Source: an uncultured bacterium (lineage in GTDB: Bacteria; Acidobacteriota; Thermoanaerobaculia; Multivoradales; J023). From it: a stretch of 37,944 nucleotides of DNA. Shown here in pieces: positions 1-8,856 of the stretch. Numbering within the stretch: the stretch's first letter is position 1; the number at the start of each line of letters is the position of its first letter. The translations under genes and the position numbers were made by a program. The stretch spans positions 1-37,944 of the forward strand of contig CALFAM010000241.1 of the NCBI GenBank assembly GCA_937948815.1. Reading direction: 5' to 3'. The notes under the pieces are model-generated. The model had not been told where the DNA came from. It saw only the letters and a program-made list of their open reading frames with translations, and made no database searches.

Positions 1-554
1 GCAGGTCACGCTTAACCGGTGTCCAAAGTGTCGAACTCTCTGCCGGACACCTGTCGCTTGCCGCTGCCGCAATCCCGATTGCCGTCACACATGGTTTGTG
101 CAACGCAAGGGCGCGGAACAGTGAGAAAATGTAGCGGGGTGTCGTGGCTCCTCTCGGCGAATCGGAATGACTGCGTTCGGCAGCTGTCCCACTGCGAGCC
201 GGGGCGCGCGCGGCTGGGTACAGAAAAAGGCCGTCAATCTGGACATCCTCTCCAGGGAAGCGGCGGCAGGCATTCATCGAAGAACATGAAGCTTGTTGTA
301 GATCGTACTCAGAATTGGCGCAGGAATAGACTCGGTTCGCGTGCTGATGATGTATCAGGAAGACATGAGCCCAGCCGCCTTTGCCGTCTTGATTCGGATC
401 GACGATCCACTAAGTTGCACAGAACCACCGCCGGCACACGGCCGCTACGCGCCGCTGTCCCGCGCACCGTTCCTCTCTTCCAACGTCCAGCTAACGGTCA
501 TCGGAAGACGACTGGGCTGCGAAGCGCTTTGCGTCTCGGTCGCTGGCCCTTGCG
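1..554. other. Left-edge stretch without a recognisable gene
   Basis: No open frame here has the codon character, start signal or motifs of a gene. The longest frame, on the plus strand from 19 to 582, translates to low-complexity Arg/Ser/Pro-rich sequence and runs into the 3' end of the M20 gene on the other strand. A short inverted repeat (GGTGTCC at 18-24, GGACACC at 45-51) lies at the edge but has no partner structure. I see no tRNA, insertion-sequence end or promoter that I could defend. Confidence 0.5.
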
Positions 555-2153
555 TCACTGGCCCTGCGTCGCTGGATTCTGAATTGACTGGCTGCCGCAG
601 GCGTTGCGGATGAGCTGGGCATAGAACTGCACGACCCGACCGTAGTCTTCGATGCTGATGCGTTCATCGACTCCGTGGATGCGGGCGATGTCGCTTCTCG
701 TGAGCCGCATGGGCACGAAGCGGTAGATGTTCTCGGAGAGGCCGGCGTAGTGGCGGGCATCGGTGCCGCCGAGGACGAGGGAGGGGGCGACGAGGGCTTC
801 GCTGTAGACCTGGCGAATGCTCTGGGCGATCCACGCGAAGCCCGGGCTGTCCGTGGGCGATACGGTGCTCGGTTCGGAGGCGAAGCTGGCGAAGCGGCGC
901 ACGTCAATCGCGTTGTCGTCGATCACCCGGCGTACGTGTTGTTCTACGGCATCGATGCTGTCGAGGGGGTGGATGCGTGTGTTGACCACGGCGCGTGCCT
1001 CGGCGGGCAGGACGTTGTCTTTGACGCCGGCCGCCAGCATGGTGGGGGCCAGGGTCGTTCGCAGGGTCGCGGATGGGCCCGGGGAGCTGGCGAGCACGCG
1101 CAGCAGCAGGGGATCGAAGAGCCAGCGGTTGGCGAACAGGGTGCGCTGGAGGAACGGTAGCTCTGGTGCGATGGTGACGAAGAGGTCTTCGGCAGGGCCA
1201 GCGAGGCGTGCGGGCATCGGCTGGGATTCGAGCCGGGCGATGGCGCGTGCCAGGCGACCGATCGCGGTGTCGGCGGCGGGTGTCGATGAGTGGCCGCCGC
1301 GGGCGCGGGCGATCAACTCCAGGCTCAGGTAGCCCTTTTCGGCCACGCCGATGGTGGCCAGCGGCCGGGCGAGGCCGTTGATCACGCCGTCGATGACGGC
1401 GAGCCCCTCGTCGAGCACCATCTCCAGGCGATCGGTCTTGTTGGCCAGGCGCTCGGCGATCTTGACCGCGCCGTCCTGGCCGCCGACTTCCTCGTCGTGT
1501 CCGAATCCGAGGTAGACCGTGCGGGTCGGCGAGAAGCCACCGCGCACCAAGAGCTCGACCGCTTCCAGCAAGCCGAGGACGCCGACCTTGTCGTCGAGGG
1601 TGCCGCGTCCCCACACGAAGCCGTCCGCGATTCGGCCCGAGAAGGGCGGATGGGTCCACGCGTCGGGATCGGCTGCCGGCACCACGTCGAGGTGCGCGGT
1701 GAGCAGAATGGGCCGTGCAGTCGAATCGGAGCCGTGCCAGGTGTAGAGCAAGCTGTAAGTCGACACGGAGTCCCGCTCGAGAACCTGATGAAGATGCGGG
1801 AACGATTCGGCCAGGTAGTCGGCGAGCGCCAGGAAGGCAAAGCCGGAGGGCGGCTGTGTGCCTGCGTCCGGCGTCGCTTTCTCGTCCGGCGTCGCATTCT
1901 TGTCCGGCATCGGGGGCGCGAAGCCAATCGTCGTGAGGTCGTCGTCCGCGGCCTCGTCAGAGTCTTCGGAGAGCGAGATCGTTGGGAAACGGACGGCGCG
2001 GGCCAGACGCTCGGCCGCGGCGGCGGTGTCCACCACGATGTCGGTCGGCGGTGGTGGTGGGCTGTGGTTCGGCCGCAGAAGCGCGCCGCGAATCGTGACC
2101 AGGGCGAGCAAGGCGGTCGCCGCGCCCAGCAGGACGAGCGCGATCCGTTTCAT
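555..2153 (-). CDS. M20-family metallo-amidohydrolase (PM20D1/carboxypeptidase-S-like), membrane-anchored
   Basis: Predicted di-zinc peptidase or amidohydrolase of 532 residues. Residues 4-26 form an N-terminal signal-anchor, followed by a Pro-rich linker. The metal-binding pattern of clan MH is present in order: H154-x-D156 in the AHLD motif, D187 in GRGTLDDK, E221/E222 in HDEEVGG, D248 in LDEG, and a late His in GGTDARHY. The length and the long N-terminal extension resemble PM20D1, which hydrolyses or condenses N-fatty-acyl amino acids; the substrate here is inference. I chose the ATG at 2153 because GAGGAGG lies just upstream and the hydrophobic anchor then starts at once. An upstream in-frame extension would overlap the preceding gene. 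It is the last gene of a three-gene operon, 10 bp after the glycosyltransferase stop. The linker at residues ~86-97 is encoded by an 18-bp tandem repeat. Confidence 0.88.
   Translation of the reverse strand: MKRIALVLLGAATALLALVTIRGALLRPNHSPPPPPTDIVVDTAAAAERLARAVRFPTISLSEDSDEAADDDLTTIGFAPPMPDKNATPDEKATPDAGTQPPSGFAFLALADYLAESFPHLHQVLERDSVSTYSLLYTWHGSDSTARPILLTAHLDVVPAADPDAWTHPPFSGRIADGFVWGRGTLDDKVGVLGLLEAVELLVRGGFSPTRTVYLGFGHDEEVGGQDGAVKIAERLANKTDRLEMVLDEGLAVIDGVINGLARPLATIGVAEKGYLSLELIARARGGHSSTPAADTAIGRLARAIARLESQPMPARLAGPAEDLFVTIAPELPFLQRTLFANRWLFDPLLLRVLASSPGPSATLRTTLAPTMLAAGVKDNVLPAEARAVVNTRIHPLDSIDAVEQHVRRVIDDNAIDVRRFASFASEPSTVSPTDSPGFAWIAQSIRQVYSEALVAPSLVLGGTDARHYAGLSENIYRFVPMRLTRSDIARIHGVDERISIEDYGRVVQFYAQLIRNACGSQSIQNPATQGQ
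1866..1911. repeat. 18-bp in-frame tandem repeat (about 2.5 copies) in the M20 gene
   Basis: Units start at 1866, 1884 and 1902, each beginning GTCCGG. The first two differ at only two positions. In the protein they encode consecutive ATPD-containing hexapeptides in the linker before the catalytic domain, so copy changes would keep the frame. Confidence 0.85.
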
Positions 2154-2163
2154 GGCCTCCTCT

Positions 2164-4320
2164 TCATGGCATCTCCCGAGGGCTCGCTGGCGTCGCACGC
2201 TCCCTGGGTCCGAGTTGGAGCACCGTCGGCGCCAGCGGTACTGCGGCATCGGTCAAGACCAGCTCGATCGCTTCCCGATCATCGGGTGCCGCCCGGTCGA
2301 GAATCGCCCGTGCCTGCTGCTCACGGCCTTGGGCGCGTAGCAGCAAGGCTTCGGCAGCGGTTCGCTGGGGGGAGGTGAAGCCCAGGGTGGCGACGTGTGC
2401 CAGTCGTGCGTGGGCAAGGTCAGGCCGTCCGGCACGGAGCTCGAGCAGCGATGCATTGACCCAGGGCAACGGGTAGTTGGGTTCCAGCGCCGTGGCGTGG
2501 TGGTAGCTGCGGTAGGCGTGGTTGGTCCGGCCGAGCTCTTCGAGCACCACGCCGATGTTGTTGACCACCCGAGGCTCCTCGGGGAACAGGTTCAGGGCTT
2601 TCGTATAGGCGACCAGCGCCTGCTCAGGGTGGTCGGCGCGCTGGTGAACGTTGCCGAGCTGCGCCCAGGCTGCCGGATCCTCGGGCATGGCGCGAACGGC
2701 CTCCTCGGCGTCGGGAAGCGCAGCTTCGAAGTCGCCCTTCTCGAGATGGGCGTAGGAGCGAAAGAAGAAGTCGCGCCCGGCGCCCGGCACCGCGACCGAA
2801 AGCCCTACGAGAAGTGAGATCGACGCCAGAACCCCGACGACCGCCAACAGGCCCATTGCCCGCCCCAAGCCATCGTATCGGGCGCCTTCGGGCCCAGCGT
2901 GCCGGAACCGGCTGACCGCGCGACTCAGAGTGTCCATGAGGGCCAGGCCGCCAACACCTGCCAGTGCCGCCATCCCCGGCCAGAGCGGAATCCGGAAGCG
3001 GCTGTTGACGAAGAACAACACGATGCCGGCGGCCAGCACGAGCACGCTGCCCACCGTCCAGGCGGCCAGGACGCGGTTGCCGTTTCGCCAGGCGGCGATG
3101 AAGCCGACTGGGGCGAGCGCGAAGAGGAACCACCAGCGTACCGGCATACGACGCAGGAGTGGTGACTCGTGCTCGAGGATGAAAGCGTAGTGCTTGTTGT
3201 TCGGCAGCTCGCGGTTGGTCAAGAGCAGCGTGCCTTTGCGCACCATCAGGCGCAGGCGCCCGATCGGGTCGGCAGCGACTTCCTCGAGCGCGCGTCCCGT
3301 CCAGTAGCGAGAGATGGCGCGCGCACCCGTGCCCTCGACCTCGCCGCGGGCGCGGGCCGCCTCGAACTCCTGCTCGGCGAATACCGCGACCGAGTCGCGA
3401 TACGCCTCGCCATAGGTCACCGGGCGATCCTGGCGTGGCACGATGCCATCCGCACCGCGTTCATTGCCGAGATAGAGATTGACGCCACCTGCAGATGGCA
3501 GGAGCTGGAACCCACTGCCATGGTGAGCCCGAAGCGCCCCACCCGCGACGAGCACGGCAAAGCAGGCGGAGCAGGCAGCGAAGATGCCGACGCTTTTCCG
3601 GCGGATGCCGATGTCCTTCAGCAAGACGAGCGGAACGAGCGTCAGGGGGAGCAACAGCAGGAGTGCATTGGCCCGGGCCTGGGTCGCGAGGCCAATCGCA
3701 AGGCCGATTCCGCACCAGGCCAAGAACGACCGCCCTTCGCTGACACTCACCTTGGACGCGAACCAAAGCGTGCAGGTGACGAGAAAGGTGAACAGGGTGA
3801 CGATCAGCCGCTCGCCCTCGAAGAAGAGCGGTGGCCCGGCAAGCGCGAAGAGCAGGCCGGCGGCGAGGCCGGCGCTCGCGCGGTTGGCCAGCCGCGCTCC
3901 CAACAGGGTCACCAGAATGGCGGTTGCGATGCCGAGGACATGCTGCGCCGCGATCGCCGCGGCCACGCCGAGCTCGCTGCCACCCAGGCGGTAGCAAGCG
4001 GCGAGCAGCAGGGGGTAGAGCGGCGGGCGGAAGCTGTCACCCAGAACCGCGCCGGCCTGGCCGTCGAGCAAGGCGCGCGCCGCACCGTCGTAGTACGCCT
4101 CGTCGAGAATGGCGATGCCGAAGAACGCGGAGCCGGCATGCTCCGCGAAGTAGAGCAGGCGGACCAGGAGCGACGCCAACAGCGTCCACAGCACGGCACG
4201 CCCCAGCCCCTCGGAGCCGAGGCTCGAATCTTCGGGATCCACGGGGGCGAGCTCACAGTCTTCGGCCGTGGTGTTTGCGACATCATCGAGGTCGACGTTC
4301 GCGACTTCGAGCGCTTCCAC
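2164..4320 (-). CDS. GT39-like polyprenyl-sugar glycosyltransferase with C-terminal TPR domain
   Basis: A 718-residue integral membrane protein. After a hydrophilic N-terminus of about 45 residues comes a multi-spanning region with the features of the PMT_2/ArnT-type glycosyltransferase family: an acidic DEAYYD motif in the first periplasmic loop, then FRPPLYPLLL. About ten hydrophobic segments follow. The last ~200 residues form soluble TPR-like helices (for example GDFEAALPDAEEAVRAMPED and AWAQLGNVHQ). Such enzymes move sugar from a lipid carrier to protein or lipid on the periplasmic side; donor and acceptor cannot be read here. The start is GTG at 4320, five bases after the kinase stop, which suggests translational coupling. 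It is the middle gene of the kinase-glycosyltransferase-M20 operon. Confidence 0.8.
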   Translation of the reverse strand: MEALEVANVDLDDVANTTAEDCELAPVDPEDSSLGSEGLGRAVLWTLLASLLVRLLYFAEHAGSAFFGIAILDEAYYDGAARALLDGQAGAVLGDSFRPPLYPLLLAACYRLGGSELGVAAAIAAQHVLGIATAILVTLLGARLANRASAGLAAGLLFALAGPPLFFEGERLIVTLFTFLVTCTLWFASKVSVSEGRSFLAWCGIGLAIGLATQARANALLLLLPLTLVPLVLLKDIGIRRKSVGIFAACSACFAVLVAGGALRAHHGSGFQLLPSAGGVNLYLGNERGADGIVPRQDRPVTYGEAYRDSVAVFAEQEFEAARARGEVEGTGARAISRYWTGRALEEVAADPIGRLRLMVRKGTLLLTNRELPNNKHYAFILEHESPLLRRMPVRWWFLFALAPVGFIAAWRNGNRVLAAWTVGSVLVLAAGIVLFFVNSRFRIPLWPGMAALAGVGGLALMDTLSRAVSRFRHAGPEGARYDGLGRAMGLLAVVGVLASISLLVGLSVAVPGAGRDFFFRSYAHLEKGDFEAALPDAEEAVRAMPEDPAAWAQLGNVHQRADHPEQALVAYTKALNLFPEEPRVVNNIGVVLEELGRTNHAYRSYHHATALEPNYPLPWVNASLLELRAGRPDLAHARLAHVATLGFTSPQRTAAEALLLRAQGREQQARAILDRAAPDDREAIELVLTDAAVPLAPTVLQLGPRERATPASPREMP

Positions 4321-4325
4321 CAGGG

Positions 4326-5636
4326 TCAGTCCGTCCCTTCGACTTCGTCGGCCATCGCGGAATCTGCGCGCTTGGCGTCGGACGAATCGGCTTGGCTCGC
4401 CTGCGCTTCTTCGAGCAGGAGACGGACCGCGAAGCTGTCGGGGCGCATCTCGAGAGCCTGGCCGAAGGCTTCGACCGCACCGGCGAAGTCACCGGCAGCG
4501 GCCCGGGTGCAGCCCACCGCGACCGAGCGATCGAAGGGATGATCGTGCTCGAGCGTCTCGCCTTCGAGCGGAGTCAGGTCCTCGGAATCGATGGCCGACA
4601 CAGACGTCTGGTCGTCCTGATCGTCGGGGAACGCTTTGAGGCTCCGGGGCGCGGGTGTGGCGGCGAGGCTGAAACCGGCGTCGAGACGGATCTGTGTCGA
4701 ACCCACGCTGGTGTCGACCTCGGACGAGACCCGGTCGGCCACGCGGTCGACGGCTTCGAGCCGGGCAGCTTCGTCCAAGGGATGGCTCGCGCGCACCGGC
4801 GCGAGCGCGTCGATCATCGCTTTGGCATCGGCGAATCGCTCTTCGGGCTTCTTGGCGAGCGAACGCAACAAGAGCGCCTGGAGCGCCGATGGCACGCGTC
4901 CTTGGGGGTCCGTCTCGGAGAACGCATAGGGCTCCCGAAACAGGTGGCCGGCGATCAGCGAGGCAGCTTCGCTGCCGCGAATCGGCAATCGACCCGTCAG
5001 CAGCTCGTAGAGCACGACGCCGAGGGCGTAGAGATCGCTGGGGGGGGCGACATGGGTGGGGTCCTCAGCCGCGAAATGCTCGGGCGAGGCATAGCGAAAC
5101 TTGCCCAGGAATACGCCGCTCTCGGTGCGATGCAGCGCGGCTGCTTGGTCTTTGGCGATCCCGAGATCGATCACCTTGACCAGCGGCTGATCATCCGCAT
5201 CGAGGGTCAGCATGAGGTTGTCTGGCGAGACGTCGCGATGCACGAATCCGCGTCGATGGAGGTAGCCGAGGGCGCGCAGGCTCTGGTGTGCGATCTCGGC
5301 GCCGAGCGCGATCGAGGGCGAACCCATGGCACGGAGCTGGTGAAGATTGACGCCGTCGATGTGCTCCATCACCAGGATGCCGACGCCATCGTCGTCGAGG
5401 GTGAAGTCGTGCACCTGGACGACGTTGGGGTGGCGCAGGCGGATGGCGGCACGGGCCTCGTCGACGAATCGCTCCGACAGCTCCCGATCCCCGGCGAGCC
5501 GCGGCCGCAAGATCTTGATCACCCGGATCTCGTCCAGAAGGCGGTGACGAACGCGATACACCGCGCCCATGCCACCTTCGTGGATCTTGGCGACGATCTC
5601 GTACTTGCCTTCGATGCGTTCGAGCGGCAGCGCCAT
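4326..5636 (-). CDS. Cytosolic Ser/Thr protein kinase (PknB-type) with short C-terminal TPR-like region
   Basis: A 436-residue Hanks-type kinase. The sequence shows a Gly-rich loop at EGGMGAVYR (20-28), Lys41 in VIKIL, the alpha-C Glu60, the catalytic loop HRDVSPDN (133-140), DLG at 157-159 in place of DFG, and ASPE (183-186) in place of APE. All catalytic residues are therefore present. The C-terminal ~170 residues are acidic and disordered-looking, with one TPR-like helical pair (AAAGDFAGAVEAFGQALEM). There is no transmembrane segment, unlike PknB with PASTA repeats. I prefer the ATG at 5636 over an upstream in-frame start at 5699 because the kinase fold begins immediately and AAGGAGG lies 11 bases upstream. 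It is the first gene of the operon, divergent from the TPR membrane protein. Confidence 0.92.
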   Translation of the reverse strand: MALPLERIEGKYEIVAKIHEGGMGAVYRVRHRLLDEIRVIKILRPRLAGDRELSERFVDEARAAIRLRHPNVVQVHDFTLDDDGVGILVMEHIDGVNLHQLRAMGSPSIALGAEIAHQSLRALGYLHRRGFVHRDVSPDNLMLTLDADDQPLVKVIDLGIAKDQAAALHRTESGVFLGKFRYASPEHFAAEDPTHVAPPSDLYALGVVLYELLTGRLPIRGSEAASLIAGHLFREPYAFSETDPQGRVPSALQALLLRSLAKKPEERFADAKAMIDALAPVRASHPLDEAARLEAVDRVADRVSSEVDTSVGSTQIRLDAGFSLAATPAPRSLKAFPDDQDDQTSVSAIDSEDLTPLEGETLEHDHPFDRSVAVGCTRAAAGDFAGAVEAFGQALEMRPDSFAVRLLLEEAQASQADSSDAKRADSAMADEVEGTD

Positions 5637-5787
5637 GTCCGCGCCAGCCTCCTTCTCGTCCTCAGCGCCCGATCGAAGCGTCACTCGCGTGAGCAACACG
5701 CAGGGCCCGCATGGGATCGGCCAGTCACCGATCGAATTCTTGGCCTGCTAGGTCCTCAGTCTACTGCAAGGTTCGACGCTGCATCGT

Positions 5788-5817
5788 TTGAGATGGGCGG
5801 ATCGCGATTGGTATAAC
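5788..5817 (+). promoter_or_regulatory. Candidate sigma-70 promoter for the TPR membrane protein
   Basis: TTGAGA at 5788-5793 and TATAAC at 5812-5817 are separated by 18 bases. The predicted start point (~5823-5825) lies only about six bases before the ATG at 5830, and there is no Shine-Dalgarno sequence, so the mRNA may be nearly leaderless. Confidence 0.5.
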
Positions 5818-5829
5818 GTGCGGTCGACC

Positions 5830-7638
5830 ATGGATGCTCAATCCCCAGCCGATACGAACACGTCTTCCCAAGCTCCGCACGGTACGGGCGCGGCGCCACC
5901 GGCCCAATTCTTTCAACCCGCCGAGCCGGCGCCACCTCCTCGACCCAGGAAACGCGGTTGGGGGCGGATCGCGATCGGAGCGCTGGCCCTGGTGTTGGCC
6001 GTGGCCGTGGTGGCGATCGCGCTGCGCCCCGAATCGATGTTCAGCGTGCCTGAGCTGCGGATCGAGGGCGAGGGTACGGTCGGCGTCCTGCCCTTCGTCA
6101 ACGCCACCGGCGAGCGCTCCCAGGCCTGGGTGCAGTTCGGCCTGGGGCCGATGATCGCGGAGGTCGTGGCGGTCACCCCGGACCTCGACGTCGTACCGCC
6201 GGCCGAGCTACGCGACGCCTTGCGCGGCCGCGGCCTGGACCTCGGAACCGAGCATGGCCGGACGCGGGCACGCGAGGTGGCGATGGCGCTCGGCGCCGCC
6301 GTGCTGCTGGAGGCTCGCGTGGAGCGCAGCCGTGATGGCTACAGGATTCAGGCAACGCTCTCCGCGGCAGCGGATCCGCAAGACAAGGTCGACCACGTCT
6401 TCGAAGGGGAGACCGTGCTCGCTGCAGCCGATCGCCTCGTTACGGGTGTCGTGCATGGCTTGGCCCCCGACGCCTTGCGCCCGACCTTCGACCGTTCCTT
6501 CTCTGGAAGTGCGTTTCTCGATCGTCTTTACGGCATCGGGCGTCATGTCTTGGCGACCGAAGGACCCGAGCAGGCCGAGTCCTACTTTGCCAACACGCTG
6601 GAGCTCCAGCCGAGCTTTCTGGCCGCGCGCCGCGAACTGGCCGCGAGCGCCCGGGCCTCGGGGGATCTGGTTCGTGCCCAGGCGTTGGGCCTCGAGATTC
6701 TCGAGCAAGCGCAGGGGCGGGGTGACAGCGAGTTGCAGGCCGAAGCCTTGGTCGAGCTGGCGGAGATCGCTGCCCTCGAGGGGCGGGTCGCCGAGGCCGA
6801 AGAGCTCCACCTGCAGGCCCAGTCACGCTTGTCCGCGCTCGGCGAGCGGAGGACGCAGGCCCGGGTACAGACCGCGCGTGCGCGCCTGGCGCTCAGCGAG
6901 CGACAGGCGGCGCGTTCCGAGTCGTTGTTTCTCGAAGCCCTTCAGCTCCACGAAGCAGTGGGCAACCAGCTGGGAAGGGCCGGGACCTTGCTCGAGGTCG
7001 GCTCACTGCGCCTCGCCGACGGCGATCTCGATGGCGCGCAGGCGCTGTTCGGCGATGCGCGTGACGTCGGCCGACAGATCGGCGATACCGAGATCGCGAT
7101 GACCGCGACCGCCAATCTCGGTGAGATTGCGGCGCGTCAAGGCGAGTTGGAGCAGGCCGATAGCCTGTGGGCGGAGGTTCTCGCGCACGACCGCCAGCGG
7201 AACGATCGGGGGCGAGCGATCGTCCTGGCGCGACGCCGCGCGGATCTGGCCGCCGGTCGCGGCGACACGACCGAGGCCGAGGCGCTCTATGGCGACGTGC
7301 TCGACATGGCCTTGACGGTTGGCGACCTCCGCGCGGAGGGGAAGGCGTCGCTGGCGCTGGCCGGGATCCTCGTCGCGAAGGGCTATCGCTTCCAGGCCCG
7401 CCCGCACCTCGACCGCGCGCTCGAGCTCGACCGTGAGATCGACGATCCGGCCGGTGTCCAGCGACTGCTCGCCCGTTTTGCCTATGAAGGAGGCGATTTC
7501 CGCATGGCCGTCGAGGGCCAGCGTGCCCTCTCCAGCATGGGGGGCTCAGCCTGGAGTGAGCATGACGCCGCGCTGCTCACGGTCTACGAGAAGGCCCTGG
7601 AGACCGGCGAGCGGCAGGCCCTGCCCACGCATCCCTGA
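5830..7638 (+). CDS. Membrane-anchored TPR protein with TolB-like periplasmic domain
   Basis: A 602-residue protein: a Pro-rich cytosolic N-terminus of ~45 residues, one transmembrane helix at about 46-66 (GRIAIGALALVLAVAVVAIA), then a domain of the type seen beside or fused to bacterial Ser/Thr kinases and winged-helix sensors (VGVLPFVNATGERSQAW, a helix with GLGPMIAEVVA, GAAVLLEARVERSRDGYRI). From about residue 230 to the end it is all TPR-like helices. Enzymatic residues are absent, so a scaffold or sensor role is likely. It is divergent from the kinase operon across a 193-bp gap, and the pairing suggests a shared signalling role (inference). I chose the ATG at 5830 over an in-frame ATG at 5788 because the -35 and -10 elements overlap the latter. 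Confidence 0.82.
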   Translation: MDAQSPADTNTSSQAPHGTGAAPPAQFFQPAEPAPPPRPRKRGWGRIAIGALALVLAVAVVAIALRPESMFSVPELRIEGEGTVGVLPFVNATGERSQAWVQFGLGPMIAEVVAVTPDLDVVPPAELRDALRGRGLDLGTEHGRTRAREVAMALGAAVLLEARVERSRDGYRIQATLSAAADPQDKVDHVFEGETVLAAADRLVTGVVHGLAPDALRPTFDRSFSGSAFLDRLYGIGRHVLATEGPEQAESYFANTLELQPSFLAARRELAASARASGDLVRAQALGLEILEQAQGRGDSELQAEALVELAEIAALEGRVAEAEELHLQAQSRLSALGERRTQARVQTARARLALSERQAARSESLFLEALQLHEAVGNQLGRAGTLLEVGSLRLADGDLDGAQALFGDARDVGRQIGDTEIAMTATANLGEIAARQGELEQADSLWAEVLAHDRQRNDRGRAIVLARRRADLAAGRGDTTEAEALYGDVLDMALTVGDLRAEGKASLALAGILVAKGYRFQARPHLDRALELDREIDDPAGVQRLLARFAYEGGDFRMAVEGQRALSSMGGSAWSEHDAALLTVYEKALETGERQALPTHP

Positions 7639-7653
7639 CGGCTCGCCGGCGGC

Positions 7654-8706
7654 TCAGACGTCTGCGTGATCCGCGACCAGCCCCGCCAGCCGACGTGGGT
7701 CGACGTTGTCACCGCTCACCACGACCGCGATCTCGCCGCTACGGCGCACGTCATCGCCGAGCCCCCGATCGCCGAGCCCCCGATCGCCGAGTCGACGATT
7801 CGCGGGCACGCTGGTCGGGTCCAAGAGCGCGCCGATTCCGACCGCGCCGCCTCCTTCGAGCACCAGCCGCTCGTGGACGAAGGCATAGACCATGGCGCGG
7901 GCAATCTGCTCCTCGGAGAGCAGGGTGATGTCGTCGACCAGGTCCCGGCACAGGGCGTAGGTAAAGCGGTTGTCGAACGGAATGCCGCCTTGCAGCGCGT
8001 CAGCCAGGCTCGGCTCCTCCTCGACGGCGACGATGCGTCCGGCGCGAATGCTGTCGTGCATGGCTGGCCCGAGCGCCTGGGAGACGCCGAGCAGGCGAAT
8101 GCTCGGCCGCAGCGCCCGCGCGGCGAGCGCGATGCCGCCCATCAACCCGCCGCCGCTCACCGGCACGATCAGCGTGTCGACCGCAGGGGCTTGCTCGAGG
8201 ATCTCGAGGGCAATGGTCCCCTGACCTGCGATCACCGCGGCGTCGTCGAAGGGGGAGACGTAGGTCATGCCCAACTCGGCGGCGAGGGTGAGCGCATGCT
8301 CGGTGGCCGAGTCTTGATCGTGGCCGGTGATTCGGACCTCGGCGCCGCGCCGGCGAATGCCGTCGACCTTGATCTCCGGGACCTGTTCGGACAGGCAGAT
8401 GATCGCCGGAATTCCGAGGGTACGGGCAACGTAGGCCAATGCCTGTCCGTGGTTGCCGCTGGACATGGTGACCACGCCACGCTGTCGCACCGACTCTGGC
8501 AAGCTCAGCACCGCGTTGGCGGCTCCCCGGAGCTTGAAAGCGCCGGTCGGCTGTGTGGTTTCGAGCTTGAGGTGGACCGGCCGTCCTACCCGTTCCGAGA
8601 GCGTGTAGGACGGCTTCAGCGGCGTTTCAGCAGCCAAGCCCCGGATGCGCGCGTGCGCTGCGCGAATGTCGTCGATCGTGATCGGGAAAGGCGGGATCTC
8701 TGTCAC
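7654..8706 (-). CDS. PLP-dependent threonine/serine dehydratase, EutB-like
   Basis: A 350-residue fold-type II PLP enzyme. The Schiff-base Lys58 lies in GAFKLRGA, the substrate loop is SSGNHGQALA, and the phosphate-binding Gly loop is SGGGLMGG. There is no C-terminal ACT regulatory domain, so it matches the short catabolic dehydratases. The wording of several motifs (VIAGQGTIALEI, FALCRDLVDD-like, VVSGDNVDP) is closest in my memory to hydroxyectoine-utilisation dehydratase EutB. No ectoine genes are nearby, so threonine or serine deamination remains equally possible. The start is GTG at 8706 with GGGAGA upstream. The C-terminus carries a repeated GLGDR pentapeptide encoded by a 15-bp tandem repeat. 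It converges with the TPR gene, leaving only 15 bp between stops. Confidence 0.85.
   Translation of the reverse strand: MTEIPPFPITIDDIRAAHARIRGLAAETPLKPSYTLSERVGRPVHLKLETTQPTGAFKLRGAANAVLSLPESVRQRGVVTMSSGNHGQALAYVARTLGIPAIICLSEQVPEIKVDGIRRRGAEVRITGHDQDSATEHALTLAAELGMTYVSPFDDAAVIAGQGTIALEILEQAPAVDTLIVPVSGGGLMGGIALAARALRPSIRLLGVSQALGPAMHDSIRAGRIVAVEEEPSLADALQGGIPFDNRFTYALCRDLVDDITLLSEEQIARAMVYAFVHERLVLEGGGAVGIGALLDPTSVPANRRLGDRGLGDRGLGDDVRRSGEIAVVVSGDNVDPRRLAGLVADHADV
7753..7791. repeat. 15-bp in-frame tandem repeat (about 2.6 copies) in the dehydratase gene
   Basis: The unit ATCGCCGAGCCCCCG starts at 7753 and 7768, with a partial third copy from 7783. It encodes GLGDR repeats in a surface-like loop before the final SGDN strand. 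The repeats are identical, so the expansion looks recent. Confidence 0.9.
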
Positions 8707-8856
8707 CTGTGGTCTCCCAGCACCTGGCCGCCGGTGTCTGGATGGGCACGGGCTCAGGCTGGCGAGAGGGATGGTGACAGAACGATCGGCTGCGGACCAG
8801 CGCGGTTCCGCAGCCGGAGAGCGATCGAGCCTCCGGTCTGCGCCGGGCTGTGAGAC

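Noticed and set aside
18-51. Inverted repeat GGTGTCC/GGACACC at the window edge
   Set aside because: The arms are only seven bases with a 20-base loop and no adjacent transposase or duplicated target; chance is a sufficient explanation.
541-575. Imperfect 16-17-bp direct repeat at the M20 stop codon
   Set aside because: The copies differ by an indel and several bases, and the protein ends at a normal family length, so no functional claim is warranted.
19-582. A 187-codon plus-strand frame at the left edge
   Set aside because: Its translation is Arg/Ser-rich without motif, it lacks a ribosome site, and it runs into the end of the well-supported M20 gene on the other strand.
1290-4542. Long plus-strand frames (1290-2378 and 3169-4542)
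   Set aside because: They lie opposite the M20, glycosyltransferase and kinase genes, which have clear motifs. Long antisense frames are expected in G+C-rich DNA.
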